A stretch of DNA of 7,468 bases from CAWACC01 sp964390695 (lineage in GTDB: Bacteria > Chlamydiota > Chlamydiia > Chlamydiales > Parachlamydiaceae): assembly GCA_964390695.1 (NCBI GenBank), contig CAYMKI010000146.1, forward strand, positions 1-7,468, written 5' to 3'. Of the stretch, positions 7,006 through 7,468 are shown piece by piece. Numbering within the stretch: position 1 is the stretch's first letter; each line of letters starts with the position of its first letter. A program made the translations under genes and the position numbers. Below the pieces are notes generated by a model. That model was not told the origin of the DNA. It ran no database searches and saw only the letters and a program-made list of their open reading frames with translations.

Positions 7006-7468
7006 ATGAATGTAAAATCTTTTGATAACCAAGCTTACGTAATAGAAAAAGACGTAGATTATACCGCCTACGTGGTGACTTACTTTTCAGTGTTTAATAA
7101 ACAAGCCGGACAAATTTTTGATAAGTCATTGAAAAACCTTGAGCAGTTATTGCAAGATGATGCAAAGGGTGTAGCTGACACCAAGTTGGATAAACTGTGG
7201 TTTACCGCGCATCGCTTGGTGGTATTTGATAGGCTTCACGTCAAGGTCGATGGAATTCGCAATAAAATTTTGGAAAAATTCAATCCTCCATATTTTACAA
7301 AAAAAATACAGGTTAAGGTTTTACCATCGCTTGCTGAAAGAATCAAAACTATCAAATCCACCATTTTTCAAAACTATCGTTTGCCTTTTGCGGCTGGAAA
7401 CAAAAGATTTTTCTTTTATAAGGAGATAAAGTGCAACTTACAGCTAGATAAACCTCAAGGCATAGAAG
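7006..7468 (+). CDS. Gene B: N-terminal part of a paralog of gene A (cut by the right edge)
   Basis: ATG at 7006, preceded by GGAG, opens a frame of 154 codons with no stop before the window ends, so the gene is partial at its 3' end. The product starts MNVKSFD, close to the MNVVNFD of gene A. Residues 64-82 (LWFTAHRLVVFDRLHVKVD) align without a gap to residues 64-82 of gene A (numbered from its GTG), 10 of 19 identical; a second matching block is YRLPFAAGNKRF at 124-135 against RRLPIGEGVERN at 123-134 in gene A. It is thus a second member of the same unnamed family. Whether it also has the Cys-containing C-terminal domain and nuclear localisation signal lies outside the window. The segment is lysine- and phenylalanine-rich and helical, with no signal peptide or membrane segment. 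It may have its own promoter, since a strong hairpin precedes it. Confidence 0.85.
   Translation, partial: MNVKSFDNQAYVIEKDVDYTAYVVTYFSVFNKQAGQIFDKSLKNLEQLLQDDAKGVADTKLDKLWFTAHRLVVFDRLHVKVDGIRNKILEKFNPPYFTKKIQVKVLPSLAERIKTIKSTIFQNYRLPFAAGNKRFFFYKEIKCNLQLDKPQGIE

Noticed and set aside
7226..7429. 67-codon plus-strand ORF
   Set aside because: It is out of frame within gene B, whose frame is supported by paralogy to gene A and a ribosome binding site.

Overview
The window looks like accessory chromosome of a low-to-moderate GC bacterium. Two features suggest an intracellular, host-associated species, possibly an environmental chlamydia (Parachlamydia or Waddlia-like) or another amoeba symbiont. 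One is a protein with a eukaryotic-style bipartite nuclear localisation signal and a His/Asn-Asp/Gln/Cys hydrolase-like signature. The other is that large proteins I do not recognise, including two paralogs, make up most of the coding sequence. The taxon is an inference: there is no rRNA, tRNA or housekeeping gene here to anchor it.

Layout. The left half (1-3474) is one minus-strand reading frame of 1158 codons that runs off the left edge. It is interrupted only once, by an in-frame TAA at 2626-2628, giving a 282-codon upstream piece (2626-3474) and an 875-codon open downstream piece (1-2625, partial). The frame is unchanged across the stop, so this is best read as one large gene broken by a nonsense mutation (or recoded, or a base-call error). 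Motifs resembling a nucleotidyltransferase fold appear to span the break.

A roughly 350-base AT-rich gap (3475-3828) separates this gene from three genes transcribed the other way. Gene A (3823-5394) encodes the effector-like protein. It is followed after 41 bases by a cytochrome P450 (5436-6854) with heme-binding cysteine, I-helix acid/threonine pair and ExxR all intact. Gene B (7006-7468, cut by the right edge) is a paralog of gene A over the part visible. A 26-bp imperfect hairpin overlaps the stop codon of the P450 gene and probably ends or trims the A-P450 transcript before gene B.

How they may work together. Gene A and the P450 are spaced like an operon, and B is a second copy of the A family just downstream. 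A plausible but unproven reading is a small accessory island in which two paralogous effector-like proteins flank an oxidising enzyme. No ferredoxin or ferredoxin reductase is visible, so the P450 would need electron partners from elsewhere.
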